Assembly (NCBI GenBank): GCA_964438715.1
Contig: CAYTLQ010000313.1
Location: 1 to 24,498 of the forward strand
DNA from: CAYTLQ01 sp964438715
GTDB taxonomy: Bacteria; Bacteroidota; Ignavibacteria; Ignavibacteriales; Ignavibacteriaceae
Direction of reading: 5' to 3'
DNA length: 24,498 bases
Each line of letters begins with the position of its first letter. The stretch's first letter is position 1. The notes below the pieces were generated by a model, which saw only the letters and a list, made by a program, of their open reading frames with translations, did not search any database and was not told the origin of the DNA. Of the stretch, positions 24,477 through 24,498 are shown one piece after another. A program made the position numbers and the translations under genes.

Positions 24477-24498
24477 TTTACGGCTTTGGGTTAATTAC

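Noticed and set aside
1..24498. CRISPR arrays, tRNA or rRNA genes, riboswitches and sigma-54 (-24/-12) promoters
   Set aside because: I read through all intergenic stretches and saw no regularly spaced repeats, no cloverleaf or rRNA-like sequence, and no GG-N10-GC promoter upstream of a gene that I would trust.

Overview
The window reads as chromosomal DNA of an AT-rich, Gram-negative, anaerobic or facultative bacterium of the Bacteroidota/FCB group, most likely an Ignavibacteria-type lineage. This is an inference from several observations. There is a secreted repeat protein with a type IX secretion C-terminal sorting domain containing the YPNPFNPST motif. There is a DUF5723-like outer-membrane protein beside a large lipoprotein, and a LolCDE lipoprotein-export set. 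Shine-Dalgarno sequences are weak or absent at many starts. Nothing in the gene content requires a plasmid or phage; the only mobile DNA is a decayed IS4-type relic at the right edge.

Layout, left to right. (1) 1-2032, plus strand: the end of a HybA-like ferredoxin, an NrfD/HybB-type membrane quinone-interacting subunit whose 5' end carries a frameshift and a nonsense codon, and a cysteine-bearing GcvH-fold protein without a lipoyl lysine. This looks like the tail of a membrane hydrogenase or related iron-sulfur oxidoreductase operon. (2) 2141-5600, plus: a tightly overlapping trio of a membrane histidine kinase with heme-c-like CxxCH motifs in its periplasmic sensor, a sigma-54 activator of the NtrC type, and an archaemetzincin metalloprotease. 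(3) 5601-6166: a gap with no convincing gene. (4) 6219-9713, minus: a DUF5723-like outer-membrane protein preceded by a TTG-started 690-residue lipoprotein, with a clear terminator downstream. (5) 9714-10065: a divergent control region with a perfect FNR/CRP-type palindrome. (6) 10066-15841: an MlaF-like ATPase (plus), a small outer-membrane barrel (minus), and a plus-strand overlapping run of a TPMT-like methyltransferase, a CYTH phosphohydrolase/cyclase and an AddB-type nuclease. (7) 15831-18994, minus: two LolC/E permeases then LolD. (8) 19136-21580, minus: a Ycf48-like 13-repeat secreted protein with a type IX sorting domain, followed by a strong terminator. (9) 21871-23902, plus: RdgB, a lipoprotein and a CDF-like transporter. 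(10) 24000-24440, minus: an internally deleted IS4-family transposase.

The most interesting part is the left 5.6 kb. A redox membrane module sits directly upstream of a putative heme-based sensor kinase whose response regulator is translationally coupled to an archaemetzincin. That suggests a redox-responsive circuit with an attached protease, which I do not recognise as a described system. The 5' end of the hybB-like gene, where two lesions hit the same 80 bases, is the main point of sequence integrity to verify.
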